A stretch of 64,000 nucleotides of DNA, taken from positions 1,798,001-1,862,000 of the forward strand of contig JBCAXA010000001.1 in assembly GCA_038534295.1 (NCBI GenBank). The letters run 5' to 3'. This document shows positions 40,686-50,067 of this stretch, piece by piece. A program made the position numbers and the translations under genes. The DNA is from JBCAXA01 sp038534295. Its GTDB lineage: Bacteria; Pseudomonadota; Gammaproteobacteria; Steroidobacterales; Woeseiaceae. The notes under the pieces were generated by a model. It made no database searches, was not told the origin of the DNA, and saw only the letters and a program-made list of their open reading frames with translations. The number at the start of each line of letters is the position of its first letter. The first letter of the stretch is position 1.

Positions 40686-41252
40686 ATGGTGCGAGTTGCA
40701 CTGTGGCTGTTGTTCGCCGCTTATCTCGGGTTTATCGGTTTCGCCTACGCCACCGAGCGGCTGTTTTACGGTGAAGTCGTTCATCTGACCGGGGTGCGCG
40801 CGGTTCAATTCCTCGTCGCCACGTTTGCACTCGGTGCCATTACTCGAGTGTTTCGCCATGCCCGTTGGCCGAAACTCCTACTGCGTTTTCGGCGCGACCT
40901 AGGCCTGATGGTGTTTTTTCTGGCCGCGGCCCATACCGCGGTCTACGTGCAGCGACACGACAATGCGCGTATCGCTAGCGAGGCAGTGACTGGCGAATAC
41001 GGCACTGGCTGGATCGCACTGATTGTCTTTCTGTTGCTCGCGCTCACGAGCAACAATGCATCGGTACGTCGGCTCGGGTGGAACTGGAAACGACTGCATC
41101 GATTAGCGTATGCGGCGGCCGGTTTGAGTCTTGCGCACTGGTGGCTGACGGCATTCGACCCCATGGTCGCGACTCCCTACGTTGCCGCGACGATTGTTGT
41201 TCTCGTCGCGGCGCCAATCGTCAGCGCTTTGAGAAGATCGCCCGGCGATTAG
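40686..41252 (+). CDS. Ferric reductase-like transmembrane protein (MsrQ/YedZ type)
   Basis: A 188-residue six-helix protein. Haem-ligand histidines are visible in FFLAAAHTAVYVQRHD and LHRLAYAAAGLSLAHWWL, as in the MsrQ/NOX ferric-reductase domain. It lacks FAD/NAD domains, so it needs an external electron donor. In other bacteria MsrQ pairs with periplasmic MsrP; no MsrP is adjacent here, and the partner may be the preceding HhH gene only by position. Confidence 0.8.
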   Translation: MVRVALWLLFAAYLGFIGFAYATERLFYGEVVHLTGVRAVQFLVATFALGAITRVFRHARWPKLLLRFRRDLGLMVFFLAAAHTAVYVQRHDNARIASEAVTGEYGTGWIALIVFLLLALTSNNASVRRLGWNWKRLHRLAYAAAGLSLAHWWLTAFDPMVATPYVAATIVVLVAAPIVSALRRSPGD

Positions 41253-41400
41253 CGTGGCGGTGCGGCAGGCGACGCCAATCTGCTTTGACATAAACGTCAT
41301 CAGCACGAAGAAAGTGCCTAACACGGTTACTTAGATCACCGGAGTTGTGAGGCTCGCGGCGGACCCAAAGCCAGGTGGTAATTCAGAATTAAATAATTAT

Positions 41401-41415
41401 TGCGAATCATTCGCA
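41401..41415. promoter_or_regulatory. Fur box upstream of the TonB receptor
   Basis: TGCGAATCATTCGCA is a perfect 7-1-7 palindrome with AT-rich flanks (AATTAT / TTTAC), matching the Fur pattern nATwATnATwAT-type inverted repeat as it appears in gammaproteobacteria. It lies 50 bp before the receptor start codon. Confidence 0.75.
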
Positions 41416-41464
41416 TTTACATTACTGTCCTGATCGACAACTCCTGACCCCAAAGATCACCGCC

Positions 41465-43720
41465 ATGTCATCGTTATCGCCGGTCCGGCAAATCACCTTT
41501 TCACTCGTATTTTTAGTCAGCGTGTTCGGCGCGAGCCCAGCCGCGGCGGAGGTAATCGATGAGGTCACGATTGTCGGCGATCGCGAAACCGTCGCTGAAA
41601 TCGCCGGCTCCGCGTACGTTATCGACGCCGACGAATTGGCACGTTTCGCCTACAGCGATATTCAGCGGATTGCGCGGCAGATTCCTGGCGTTTCAATTCA
41701 AATCGAAGACGGCTACGGCCTGCGGCCGAACATCAGCATTCGCGGCGTCGCCAGCGAGCGTTCCAGCCGCATCACCTTGCTCGAAGACAACGTGCTGATC
41801 GCGCCAGCGCCTTACTCAGCACCGTCTGCGTACTACTTCCCGACGCTCGGCCGCATTCACGCCGTAGAGGTCGTCAAAGGTCCTTCGGCAATCACCCAAG
41901 GGCCCTACACCATCGGCGGTGCGCTGAATATGGTGTCTACGCCTATCCCGACCGACAGCCAGGGCCGTTTGGTCGCGGAAGCCGGTGAAGATGCCACGTA
42001 CCGTCTGCTGGCCAGCTACGGCGCAACGAATGACGCCGGTTTCGGTTTCCTTGTCGAAACCCACCAATGGTTTTCGGACGGTTTTCAGTCGATCGATCGG
42101 AGCGGCGAGGACACCGGCCTCGACGTTCGGGACTACACCGTCAAGCTCAGCTACGCGCCGACGGACTCCGCCCACAGCGTCGAGTTGAAGCTACAGCTCG
42201 TCGAGCAAACCTCTAACCAGAGCTATCTCGGCCTGACCGATTTTGATTTCGGCGTCGATGCGACACGACGTTACGGGTTGTCCGAATTGGATGAAATCGA
42301 CACCGAACACGAACAGGCCATCCTCCGGTACGCGTTCCAACCGTCCGACAACCTCAGAATTACCGCCACGGCTTACAACAACACGCACGAGCGCGACTGG
42401 TTCAAAACCGAAGGCATCGACTTCGACGGCAGCGCGAGCGCCGAGGAATTTAGCCGTACGAGCTGGGCCAACGTGATTTTCGCCGTCAACACCGGCGACA
42501 GCCTCGGTGGCCTAAGCGCCGCGGAGCTGAACAACATCTTGAACGGTACGGCCGATACGCTGCCAGGCAGTATTCAGCTGCGCTCAAACGCTCGTGAGTA
42601 CTATTCCCGCGGCGTTCAGGTTGGCATCGACTACGCGGCCGACATCGGTTCAACGACCCATGATCTTAGTTTCGGTATTCGCTACCACGAAGACGAAGAA
42701 GATCGGCTGCAGCGAAATTCAACCTTCCAGCAAGTTAACGGCTCGTTGGTACTAACGGACCTTGGCCTACTCGGCAACGCAGGCAACCGTATTCAGGAAG
42801 CCGAAGCGCTGTCGTTCTTCGTGCAAGACACCATTCAGTTTGGCGACTGGACCTTGACCCCAGGTATTCGTTACGAAGACATCGATCAGAGTCGCGTTCG
42901 CTACGAGACTCGCTTTGGGCAAACCACTGATCCGTCGCTGCGTACTGCCAATAACTTCCGAGACACGCGTAGCAACCAGACAGACGTCTGGCTGCCAGGG
43001 TTGGGAGTTATTTACTCGCTGACGGACAACGTCAATCTGATCGGCGGTGTTCACAAAGGTTTTTCGGCGCCGACCAACGCTGACGGCGTTAGCGAAGAAG
43101 AAGCCTGGAACTACGAAGCCGGGGTCCGGTTTCAAAATGGCGTGAGCAGTATCGACGCCGTCCTGTTCCTTACCGACTACGACAATCTCCTCGGCGTCTG
43201 TACCGCATCGTCAGGCGTCGACTGCGAGATCGGCGATGCGTTCAACGGCAACGCAGCGACAGTGCAGGGGCTGGAGTTCAATGCGACGACCACGCTCGGC
43301 ACCATCGGCGAATTGCGATTTCCGCTGCTCGTTACGTACACGTATACCGACGGTGAGTTCGACAGCGACATCGCTGACACCGATTTCTTTGGTGACGTTA
43401 GCGAAGGTGATCCCATTCCGTACATTCCGGAGCACCAGCTGTTCGTGCAAACCGGAATCGAAGCCACTCGGTGGTCGGGCTTTGTCAGCGCAAGCTACGT
43501 CGACGAGGTTTGTACGATTGCCGCTTGCGGGCCCTTCCAAAGTACCGACGACTCGCTCACTTTTGATGTTATCGGTAGCTATATCGTCTCCGACCAGCTT
43601 ACGTTCTACGGTCGCGTGGAAAATCTGACGGACGAAGAAGACATTCTGGGTCGTCAGCCGTACGGCGCACGGCCCAATCGCAGCCGCACCGGATCGGTTG
43701 GGGTGCGTTACGACTTCTAG
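41465..43720 (+). CDS. FecA-like TonB-dependent siderophore receptor
   Basis: A 751-residue outer-membrane receptor: signal peptide ending SPAAA|EVIDEV, TonB box-like DEVTIVGD, plug domain (IQRIARQIPGVSIQIEDGYGLRPNISIRGVASERSSRITLLEDNV) and a 22-stranded barrel closing with a C-terminal aromatic (GVRYDF). The plug resembles FecA/Fe(3+)-dicitrate receptors (RG...R-R-I-LLEDN). The Fur box upstream supports iron-regulated expression. No extracytoplasmic sigma or anti-sigma gene is adjacent, so it is a simple Fur target. Confidence 0.92.
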   Translation: MSSLSPVRQITFSLVFLVSVFGASPAAAEVIDEVTIVGDRETVAEIAGSAYVIDADELARFAYSDIQRIARQIPGVSIQIEDGYGLRPNISIRGVASERSSRITLLEDNVLIAPAPYSAPSAYYFPTLGRIHAVEVVKGPSAITQGPYTIGGALNMVSTPIPTDSQGRLVAEAGEDATYRLLASYGATNDAGFGFLVETHQWFSDGFQSIDRSGEDTGLDVRDYTVKLSYAPTDSAHSVELKLQLVEQTSNQSYLGLTDFDFGVDATRRYGLSELDEIDTEHEQAILRYAFQPSDNLRITATAYNNTHERDWFKTEGIDFDGSASAEEFSRTSWANVIFAVNTGDSLGGLSAAELNNILNGTADTLPGSIQLRSNAREYYSRGVQVGIDYAADIGSTTHDLSFGIRYHEDEEDRLQRNSTFQQVNGSLVLTDLGLLGNAGNRIQEAEALSFFVQDTIQFGDWTLTPGIRYEDIDQSRVRYETRFGQTTDPSLRTANNFRDTRSNQTDVWLPGLGVIYSLTDNVNLIGGVHKGFSAPTNADGVSEEEAWNYEAGVRFQNGVSSIDAVLFLTDYDNLLGVCTASSGVDCEIGDAFNGNAATVQGLEFNATTTLGTIGELRFPLLVTYTYTDGEFDSDIADTDFFGDVSEGDPIPYIPEHQLFVQTGIEATRWSGFVSASYVDEVCTIAACGPFQSTDDSLTFDVIGSYIVSDQLTFYGRVENLTDEEDILGRQPYGARPNRSRTGSVGVRYDF

Positions 43721-43842
43721 TTTTCGTAGCGCGCGGTGCGTCGACCATTCCGCGATAGCTCTCCCGGTCGGCGTGCCGCGCGATACGCATCTGGCAATCG
43801 CATCGAACAGACGGGCGCCTAGTCGCGACCGCGTTTCGGACT

Positions 43843-44292
43843 CTATTCTGATTGTGGTTGCGACAACAGTCCGCGTTGCTGGATTACCTCGACGCGCACG
43901 ATCAAACCATTCCGAAACTCGAAGAGCTCGACAATGTCCGCGAAAGCGCCGTCGCGTCCGTGCAGCCAGACCCGATCGTGCAAGACAACTATGTTGTCGA
44001 TTTCGACGACGTGCTGAATTTCCGACGCGGCTTCGGGAAACCGCTCAAAATGGCGGCCGCGATTTTCGAGCAGATCGGTTTTACCGTTGACCCGGACCGG
44101 ACCCCCATAAAGTTGCACGACCGCATCATCCGCAAAAACATCGACGTATTGCTCGACGTTCTTGCTGTTGACGGCTTCGATGATCTGTCTGACAGCCGCG
44201 ATTTGCTCGGATGCAAGGGTCTCGCCGGCCACGAAACCAAGCGTCAAAAACAGAAGCAGCAAGCGCCCGTAATGCGATTGGCAGAGGCTCAT
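43843..44292 (-). CDS. SnoaL-like (NTF2 superfamily) exported protein
   Basis: A 149-residue protein with an N-terminal signal (LLLLFLTLGFVAGETLA) and a cone-shaped NTF2/SnoaL domain (IIEAVNSKNVEQYVDVFADDAVVQLYGGPVRVNGKTDLLENRGRHF... ending IVRVEVIQQRG). Members are either small-molecule cyclases/isomerases or binding proteins; the substrate pocket residues cannot be assigned. It lies downstream of csoR on the same strand. Confidence 0.85.
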   Translation of the reverse strand: MSLCQSHYGRLLLLFLTLGFVAGETLASEQIAAVRQIIEAVNSKNVEQYVDVFADDAVVQLYGGPVRVNGKTDLLENRGRHFERFPEAASEIQHVVEIDNIVVLHDRVWLHGRDGAFADIVELFEFRNGLIVRVEVIQQRGLLSQPQSE

Positions 44293-44364
44293 CGAAATCT
44301 CCTCAACGTAGCGGTGGTAGGTCCGGCTCGCGCACTGGTGCGCGTATGCGGCGTGCGTTCGATA

Positions 44365-44637
44365 TCAGCGACGAACACTCGCGAATAGATCAACGAGTTC
44401 GCCGAACTTCTCGCGCTGCTCCTCGGCGTCGCCTGACGCAATGGCGTGTTCGACGCAGCTCGCCGCGTGGGTCTTCAAAACCGCGGCCTCGACTCTCGAT
44501 AGCGCTGCCTTAACTGCTTGAATTTGCTGTAAGACGTCGATGCAGTAACGATCGTCGTCGATCATTCGGCTAATGCCGGCGACTTGTCCACCTATTCGCT
44601 TGAGTCGTCTGATAGTCGATTGTTTGTCGGCGTGCAT
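44365..44637 (-). CDS. csoR: CsoR-family copper-sensing repressor
   Basis: A 90-residue all-helical repressor with the CsoR/RcnR fold. The Cu(I) ligands are present in register: C32, H57 and C61 (KTH-x-x-x-C), which separates it from RcnR (nickel/cobalt) and FrmR. ATG at 44637. It is divergent from the copper oxidase genes, and the palindromic operator lies between them, so it should repress both and release on Cu(I). Confidence 0.92.
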   Translation of the reverse strand: MHADKQSTIRRLKRIGGQVAGISRMIDDDRYCIDVLQQIQAVKAALSRVEAAVLKTHAASCVEHAIASGDAEEQREKFGELVDLFASVRR

Positions 44638-44650
44638 GGTCGCTTGTTCG

Positions 44651-44667
44651 ATACCCCAGGGGGGTAT
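44651..44667. promoter_or_regulatory. CsoR operator
   Basis: ATACCCCAGGGGGGTAT is a perfect 7-3-7 inverted repeat with the TACCCC/GGGGTA halves recognised by CsoR. It lies 14 bp upstream of csoR and 37 bp upstream of the copA ATG. Confidence 0.85.
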
Positions 44668-44703
44668 AGAGTCTAGGCCCTTCAAAGTACTGTGCCAAGC
44701 AAA

Positions 44704-46557
44704 ATGGACAGACGACAACTGCTAACGCGATCGCTCGGTCTCGGCACCGCAGCGCTGCTTCCCGCATGGGCACGCAGCGACGCGGCCGACCTCAGCGGCG
44801 AGCGCATGCTCAATGGGCGCGAGTTCGATTTGTCGGTTAGCGCTAAGAAAGTCCGTATCGATGGGAAGTCCGGTAACGCGGTATTGGTCAATGGCCAGTT
44901 GCCGGCGCCGCTGCTGCGTTGGCGCGAAGGCGACGACCTGACCCTGCGCGTCGCGAACCGCTTAAAGGTTGATACGTCTATTCACTGGCACGGCATATTG
45001 CTGCCGTTTCAAATGGACGGCGTGCCGGGACTGACGTTTCCCGGCATCAAGCCCGGCAGGACCTTCACTTATAACTTCGACCTCAAGCAGTCGGGCACTT
45101 ATTGGTATCACAGCCACTCTGGGCTGCAGGAGCAGGCTGGCCACTACGGTCCAATTATTGTCGAGCCGCGCGATGGTTACGCTGAGCCGTTCGATCGCGA
45201 ATACATCGTGATGCTGTCCGACTGGACCTTCGAAAACCCGCACCGCGTGTTCGCGAAGCTCAAGAAAATGAGCGACAACTACAACTTCCAACAGCGCACC
45301 GTCGGCGACTTTTTCCGCGATGCCGAGCGTCGCGGACTCGACAACGCGTTGGAAGACCGGCAGATGTGGGGCGCGATGCGGATGAATCCGACCGACATCG
45401 CCGATGTCACCGGCTCTACATACACCTATCTCGTCAACGGTCACGGTCCGAAGGACAACTGGACCGGACTCTTTAAAGCAGGCGAGCGGGTACGACTGCG
45501 TTTCATTAACGCAGCGGCGATGAGCATTTTCAACGTGCGGATTCCGGGCCTGCCGATGCGCGTTGTTGCGGCTGACGGACTCGACGTCCAGTCGGTGGAC
45601 ACCGATGAATTTCAGATCGGGGTTGCCGAGACCTTTGATGTCATCGTTGCGCCAAATGCAGAACGCGCTTACACGATCGTTGCAGAGTCCAACGACCGCA
45701 GCGGCATGGCCAGGGCAACGCTTGCCCCGCGCCCCGGCATGACCGCCGCCGTGCCGACGCTACGCAGTCGGCCGACGCTGACCATGAAAGACATGGCCAT
45801 GGAGCACGGCGAGATGGACCACGCCGCGATGGGTCATGGCGAGACAGCGAGTGCCGATATGGATCACGCGGCGATGGGTCACGGCAAGAAGGCCGATACC
45901 GGCATGGATCATGCGGCGATGGGTCACGGCAAGAAGGCCGATACCGGCATGGATCATGCGGCAATGGGTCACGGCAAGAAGACCAATTCCGGCACGGCCC
46001 ACGTCGCAGCCCAGCCGATCGAGCCGGAGCGTCAGAGCTTCTCTACGGGACCGGGCGTCGTTGCGCTTGCCATGAACCCGGTCAATCGGCTTGGCGAACG
46101 GCCGCTTGGACTCGAAAACGAACCACACCGTGTGCTGGTCTATACCGACCTCCGCAGTCGCGAGCCCAACCCGGACACCCGCCCAGCCGGGCGCGAGATT
46201 GAGTTGCACCTAACCAGCAACATGGAGCGCTACATGTGGTCGTTTGACGGCGTGAAGTTCTCCGAGGTCGACGGGCCCATCGTTTTCCATGAAGGCGAGC
46301 GGCTGCGTTTGACCATGGTCAACGACACGATGATGCCGCACCCGATCCACCTGCACGGCATGTTCTTCGATGTCGTCACGGCCGAGCACAACCACAAGCC
46401 TCGCAAACACACGATCGTCGTCAAACCCGGCGAAAAGATGTCCGTCGATGTCACTGCTGATGCGCTCGGCGACTGGGCGTTTCATTGCCACCTGCTCTAT
46501 CACATGCACGCCGGGATGATGCGCGTTGTCTCGGTACGGCCCAGAGCAACCGTATGA
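44704..46557 (+). CDS. copA: CopA-type multicopper oxidase
   Basis: A 617-residue periplasmic multicopper oxidase. The Tat-type signal carries DRRQLLTRSLG. The four copper motifs are SIHWHG, WYHSHSG, MPHPIHLHGM and WAFHCHLLYHMHAGMM (T1 Cys in HCH). Between cupredoxin domains 2 and 3 is a Met/His-rich insertion of four 15-residue repeats (MDHAAMGHGKKADTG type) expected to bind extra Cu(I). It oxidises Cu(I) to Cu(II) in the periplasm. An in-frame GTG at 44692 could add four residues. CsoR-controlled; copB follows with a 4-nt overlap. Confidence 0.93.
   Translation: MDRRQLLTRSLGLGTAALLPAWARSDAADLSGERMLNGREFDLSVSAKKVRIDGKSGNAVLVNGQLPAPLLRWREGDDLTLRVANRLKVDTSIHWHGILLPFQMDGVPGLTFPGIKPGRTFTYNFDLKQSGTYWYHSHSGLQEQAGHYGPIIVEPRDGYAEPFDREYIVMLSDWTFENPHRVFAKLKKMSDNYNFQQRTVGDFFRDAERRGLDNALEDRQMWGAMRMNPTDIADVTGSTYTYLVNGHGPKDNWTGLFKAGERVRLRFINAAAMSIFNVRIPGLPMRVVAADGLDVQSVDTDEFQIGVAETFDVIVAPNAERAYTIVAESNDRSGMARATLAPRPGMTAAVPTLRSRPTLTMKDMAMEHGEMDHAAMGHGETASADMDHAAMGHGKKADTGMDHAAMGHGKKADTGMDHAAMGHGKKTNSGTAHVAAQPIEPERQSFSTGPGVVALAMNPVNRLGERPLGLENEPHRVLVYTDLRSREPNPDTRPAGREIELHLTSNMERYMWSFDGVKFSEVDGPIVFHEGERLRLTMVNDTMMPHPIHLHGMFFDVVTAEHNHKPRKHTIVVKPGEKMSVDVTADALGDWAFHCHLLYHMHAGMMRVVSVRPRATV
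45814..45993 (+). repeat. Four 45-bp tandem repeats in copA
   Basis: Four consecutive 45-bp units begin at 45814, 45859, 45904 and 45949; the middle two are nearly identical. Each encodes a Met-His-rich 15-residue block (M-D-H-A-A-M-G-H-G...). Copy number could vary by slippage. Confidence 0.85.
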
Positions 46558-47318
46558 CTCGGCTGCTATTGGTCGCCGGCGCCGCCGTCATGGCCGCGCC
46601 GGCACTCGCGCAGACTGCCGCGGACGACTACTACGACCCAGAGGAAATGGCAGCGGCGCGAAAACAGCTGTACGCCGGCCACGGCGCGCAGATCAATTCG
46701 CTGATTCTCGCCGAACAATTCGAATGGTTGAATAACGACGACGATGCGCTGGCTTGGGAAGCACAGGCGTGGGTCGGCGGCGATATCAACAAGTTCTGGT
46801 TCAAGACCGAAGGCGAGTATTCCACCGACGAATCAACCTTCGAAGCGGCCGAATGGCAGTTTCTGTACAGCCGAGCCATACACGCGTTTTGGGACATACA
46901 GGCGGGCATTCGGCTCGACCCAGAGCCTGGGCCGGCGCGTCAGTATGGCGTCGTAAGTCTGCAAGGGCTCGCGCCGTACTGGTTCGAAATCGACGCAGCG
47001 CTTTTCCTTAGCGATCGAGGCGACCTGTCTGCTCGACTCGAAGCCGAGTACGAGCTGCGGCTGACCCAGCGGCTGATTCTGCAGCCCAAGATTGAACTCG
47101 ATTTGGCGGCGAGCGACGATGTAGCCACCGGCGTCTTCAGCGGACTCAACACGCTGGAGGCCGGCGTGCGCCTTCGGTATGAGATCCGACGTGAGTTCGC
47201 CCCCTATATTGGCGTGCTGCACGAGTCCGCGCTCGGCGATGCGCGTGATGCAGTCAAGGCGGCTGGCGGTGACGCGAGCGACACGATGCTGATTGCCGGA
47301 CTCAGATTCTGGTACTAG
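46554..47318 (+). CDS. copB: CopB-like copper resistance outer-membrane protein
   Basis: A 254-residue exported protein: signal peptide ending ALA|QTAADD, then a 12-strand-like beta-barrel (LILAEQFEWLNNDDDALAWEAQAWVGGDINKFWFKTEGEYS...LIAGLRFWY). The conserved FWFKTEGE and C-terminal aromatic are CopB (PcoB) hallmarks, though the usual Met/His-rich N-terminal extension is absent here. ATG overlaps the copA stop by four bases. It exports or sequesters copper at the outer membrane. Confidence 0.92.
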   Translation: MTRLLLVAGAAVMAAPALAQTAADDYYDPEEMAAARKQLYAGHGAQINSLILAEQFEWLNNDDDALAWEAQAWVGGDINKFWFKTEGEYSTDESTFEAAEWQFLYSRAIHAFWDIQAGIRLDPEPGPARQYGVVSLQGLAPYWFEIDAALFLSDRGDLSARLEAEYELRLTQRLILQPKIELDLAASDDVATGVFSGLNTLEAGVRLRYEIRREFAPYIGVLHESALGDARDAVKAAGGDASDTMLIAGLRFWY

Positions 47319-47334
47319 CCGCTCATACCGACCG

Positions 47335-47781
47335 TTAAACGTTCCAACCGATTAGCAAGTCGGGCGCCGTTGGCAATCGTACCGCCGTCACCGCGAGGGC
47401 GCCGCGCAAGCTGTCCGCACGCGCGAATGCGGTCTGCGAGCTGAAGTCTGTTTCGGTGGCGAGCCGAATCCAGGTCGCGCTCGGTTCGGCCAAACGCTGC
47501 GCGAACACCGCAATGCTGTCGTCGCCGGCGTCGCGCGTGAGCGTCAATCCGAGCATCAAACGACCTTTCGCTGGGTACCTGCAGAGGATGCGATAGGCCG
47601 CGGAAACCGGCTCGTAGCCTGGCCCCGCCGGTTGCCAGAGCGCCCGCGCACTGAGGCCGACAGCCGCAATTGATTCATTGGCTGGTAGGCACAGTTTGAG
47701 TCCTGGGCACACCTCGGCGATGCGCCATTCTTGATGGGATTCCAGCGTCCTGCTGGCGGTCTTGTGGTGCTCAACTTGCAA
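47335..47781 (-). CDS. Hypothetical protein
   Basis: A 148-residue protein starting with TTG, supported by GAGGAG eight bases upstream (MQVEHHKTASRTLESHQEW...). No family recognised; the body is beta-rich with a repeated Leu-Ala pattern (RLMLGLTLTRD, GALAVTAVRL). It follows the DUF4124 gene on the same strand. Confidence 0.6.
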   Translation of the reverse strand: MQVEHHKTASRTLESHQEWRIAEVCPGLKLCLPANESIAAVGLSARALWQPAGPGYEPVSAAYRILCRYPAKGRLMLGLTLTRDAGDDSIAVFAQRLAEPSATWIRLATETDFSSQTAFARADSLRGALAVTAVRLPTAPDLLIGWNV

Positions 47782-47854
47782 CCGGTTTCTCCTCGCACGA
47801 TCTCGTTGCCGTCGACGTATAACGATTGACGAGGATCGTGTGGTCTGCCGGTTG

Positions 47855-48355
47855 CTAATCGACCTCGCGGATTTGTCGTTCGCGATCGTTCACGACGTCC
47901 TGCAGATTGCGGACGTCTTCGATGAGTTGTTTGGTCTCTTCGATGTCCGGCATGCCGTCCGGCACTTCCGTCTGAATCGTCGGCGCGTCGCCCGCGCTCT
48001 CTGACGCGGGCTCTGGGGGAGGCGGTTCCGGCAACGCCGGCAGCGAGATCATGTTCGTATCGGGGTCGATAATCATCGCTTCGGCGGTTACACCTTCTGG
48101 CGCTTCCTGCGAGAAATGCCATTGGCCGTCCTCGTCCTGCCAACGAAAGACCTGCACGTCGTCGCTGACCGCGTCGATACCGGCATCGCCAAGACCTTGC
48201 TCGACATCGTTTTGCATACGACGCCAGGTGGTTAGCACGCCGGCCTTGAGGCTTTGTACCGACCACAGCGGTTTGCCGTCCGGACCCTTAATGAAAAAAG
48301 GCCCGGCCAACGCGGCGACTACCGCTAGCAGCATCAGTTTGACGAACAGGCGCAT
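47855..48355 (-). CDS. DUF4124 domain protein
   Basis: A 166-residue inner-membrane protein: one N-terminal transmembrane helix (FVKLMLLAVVAALAGPFFI), a small DUF4124 beta domain whose core reads VQVFRWQDEDGQWHFSQEAPEG, a Pro-rich linker and a C-terminal coiled coil (ETKQLIEDVRNLQDVVNDRERQI). DUF4124 proteins are common in gammaproteobacteria; function unknown, perhaps envelope structure. Confidence 0.85.
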   Translation of the reverse strand: MRLFVKLMLLAVVAALAGPFFIKGPDGKPLWSVQSLKAGVLTTWRRMQNDVEQGLGDAGIDAVSDDVQVFRWQDEDGQWHFSQEAPEGVTAEAMIIDPDTNMISLPALPEPPPPEPASESAGDAPTIQTEVPDGMPDIEETKQLIEDVRNLQDVVNDRERQIREVD

Positions 48356-48493
48356 TGTTCCAGAGTAGCAGAAGGCTTCGCTTGGTTCGTGACATCCACC
48401 GCAGTTTCGAAACCGCTGAGTGCGCCCGAAAACCGGTTATTGTCGCGATAAACTGGGTGGATTCACGTACCTGAAAAACCCGAGCTTTTGCCG

Positions 48494-49033
48494 ATGAGTC
48501 AGCGCCATATTGCCGTCAGTCCGTTGCCGCACGGCGCATTGCTCGCCCGGTATGCCCCGGGCGAAGACAACATCGCGCCCGCGTACACCGATGCGTTTTC
48601 GACCAGTGTTCCCGAACATCGAGTTTTTGCGGATTACGTGCATGCGTTCTACACCACGCGGCTGTTTCGGTTGGAGCGTTTTATCCTCGCCCGTGCCGGT
48701 ATCCCGTCGAGTGACGAGCAGTTGCTTGCGTTGCTGCAGCGCCGAACCATCACGTTCGCGGCATGGACTGTCGAGGCGCGAACGCACAATCAGCTGTTGT
48801 TGCGTGATGTACACGGGCGAACACGTTCGTGGCTCATGCTGGTTCCCGGCGAGTCGCAGACCACGCTGTATTTCGGTTCAGCGGTGGTCGCGCGGCGTCC
48901 CACTAGCGGGCCCATACGAATGTCTTGGCTGTTTCGCGTCATGCTGCCGCTACACCGTCTGTACTCGCGCGCGCTCTTGGCGTCGGCACGCAGCCGGCTT
49001 AGCCGACCCAGGTCCAACGGTCGAATCGGGTAG
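48494..49033 (+). CDS. Conserved hypothetical protein
   Basis: A 179-residue cytosolic protein rich in Arg and Tyr. The segment LERFILARAGIPSSDEQLLAL and the C-terminal YFGSAVV...LYSRALLASAR look structured and conserved, but I recognise no named family. ATG at 48494; an in-frame TTG at 48488 is also possible. Convergent with the CorA-like gene. Confidence 0.65.
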   Translation: MSQRHIAVSPLPHGALLARYAPGEDNIAPAYTDAFSTSVPEHRVFADYVHAFYTTRLFRLERFILARAGIPSSDEQLLALLQRRTITFAAWTVEARTHNQLLLRDVHGRTRSWLMLVPGESQTTLYFGSAVVARRPTSGPIRMSWLFRVMLPLHRLYSRALLASARSRLSRPRSNGRIG

Positions 49034-49038
49034 CTTCG

Positions 49039-50004
49039 CTAGAACCAGTTGCGCGACTTCAACAGGGCAAACACGACCACGGCAATGACACCCATGATTG
49101 CCAATACGCCGAGAAATCCCAGCGGATGTTCGGTACCAGGAAGTCCGGCGACGTTCATGCCAAATACACCGGTGAGAAACGACAGCGGCAGAAACACCGC
49201 CGTCACCAGCGATAGCAAGTACATCCGCGCATTTTGCTGCTCAGCCACCTCGCTGCGCACTTCATCCTGTGCCAATACCGTTCGCTCTCTTGCAAGCTCG
49301 AGGTCTTCGAGAAATCGTATGGTGCGATCGTTCTGCTCGCGAATAATCGCAAGAACGTTATCGTCAAGCGTCGACGGTAAGCGCAACAACATCTCCAGCG
49401 CGTCACGCTGCGGCGCGAGATAGCGTCGGATCTGGGCTGTGTCGCGCCGCAGCTCGGTTAAACGCCTGCGTCGTTCTGCCGCTGGCTTACCATGCTTGCC
49501 GCCCGATTCGAGTTCTTCAATCTCGATTTCTATCTCGTCAACAAATTCGCCGATGCGATCGGCGAGCAGCTCGATCAGATCGGCAACCAGTTGCGCTGTG
49601 TTGTCGGGGCCGCGACCCGCCTCCAGCGCGAGCCGCAAATCGCGAACGGCCAGCAGCTGTCGACTACGCCGTCGCGCTGTGATCACCAATTGGTCGGTAA
49701 ACCAGATTCGAAGGCCCACCATGTCTTCTGGCTCGGCGCCTGGGTTTAGGTTGATACCGCGCACGACCAGCAAGGTGCCGCCGTCCATTGCAGCGCAGCG
49801 TGGCCTGGTCTCATCAACGGTCAAAGCCTCACGCACGGGCTCGGGTATGCCAACGTCGGTCAGTATGGACTCGACCTCTGGCAAATCGCAGCGCAAGTGT
49901 AGCCATCGAGTATCGGTTGCACTACTCGCCAGCGAACCGTCTGCCGCAACGTTGAAGTCCCAGAGCAGTGCGCGTTCGTCGTCGTCGGTGCGAATGCTTG
50001 CCAT
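49039..50004 (-). CDS. CorA/ZntB-family divalent metal transporter
   Basis: A 321-residue pentameric-channel-type transporter: large N-terminal cytoplasmic alpha/beta funnel domain (WLHLRCDLPEVESILTDVGIPEPVREAL...), long stalk helix, and two C-terminal membrane helices separated by the GMN signature (FGMNVAGLPG). The P-E/H sequence after GMN and the overall N-domain match ZntB more than CorA, suggesting Zn2+ (or proton-coupled) transport. Start: ATG at 50004, with GTG at 50010 as alternative. Confidence 0.88.
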   Translation of the reverse strand: MASIRTDDDERALLWDFNVAADGSLASSATDTRWLHLRCDLPEVESILTDVGIPEPVREALTVDETRPRCAAMDGGTLLVVRGINLNPGAEPEDMVGLRIWFTDQLVITARRRSRQLLAVRDLRLALEAGRGPDNTAQLVADLIELLADRIGEFVDEIEIEIEELESGGKHGKPAAERRRRLTELRRDTAQIRRYLAPQRDALEMLLRLPSTLDDNVLAIIREQNDRTIRFLEDLELARERTVLAQDEVRSEVAEQQNARMYLLSLVTAVFLPLSFLTGVFGMNVAGLPGTEHPLGFLGVLAIMGVIAVVVFALLKSRNWF

Positions 50005-50067
50005 CGTCACATCGCGTAGCCCACGAAGTGTGATTTTCGCCGACGTCGCGTCCTGCGTCGAGCGAAC

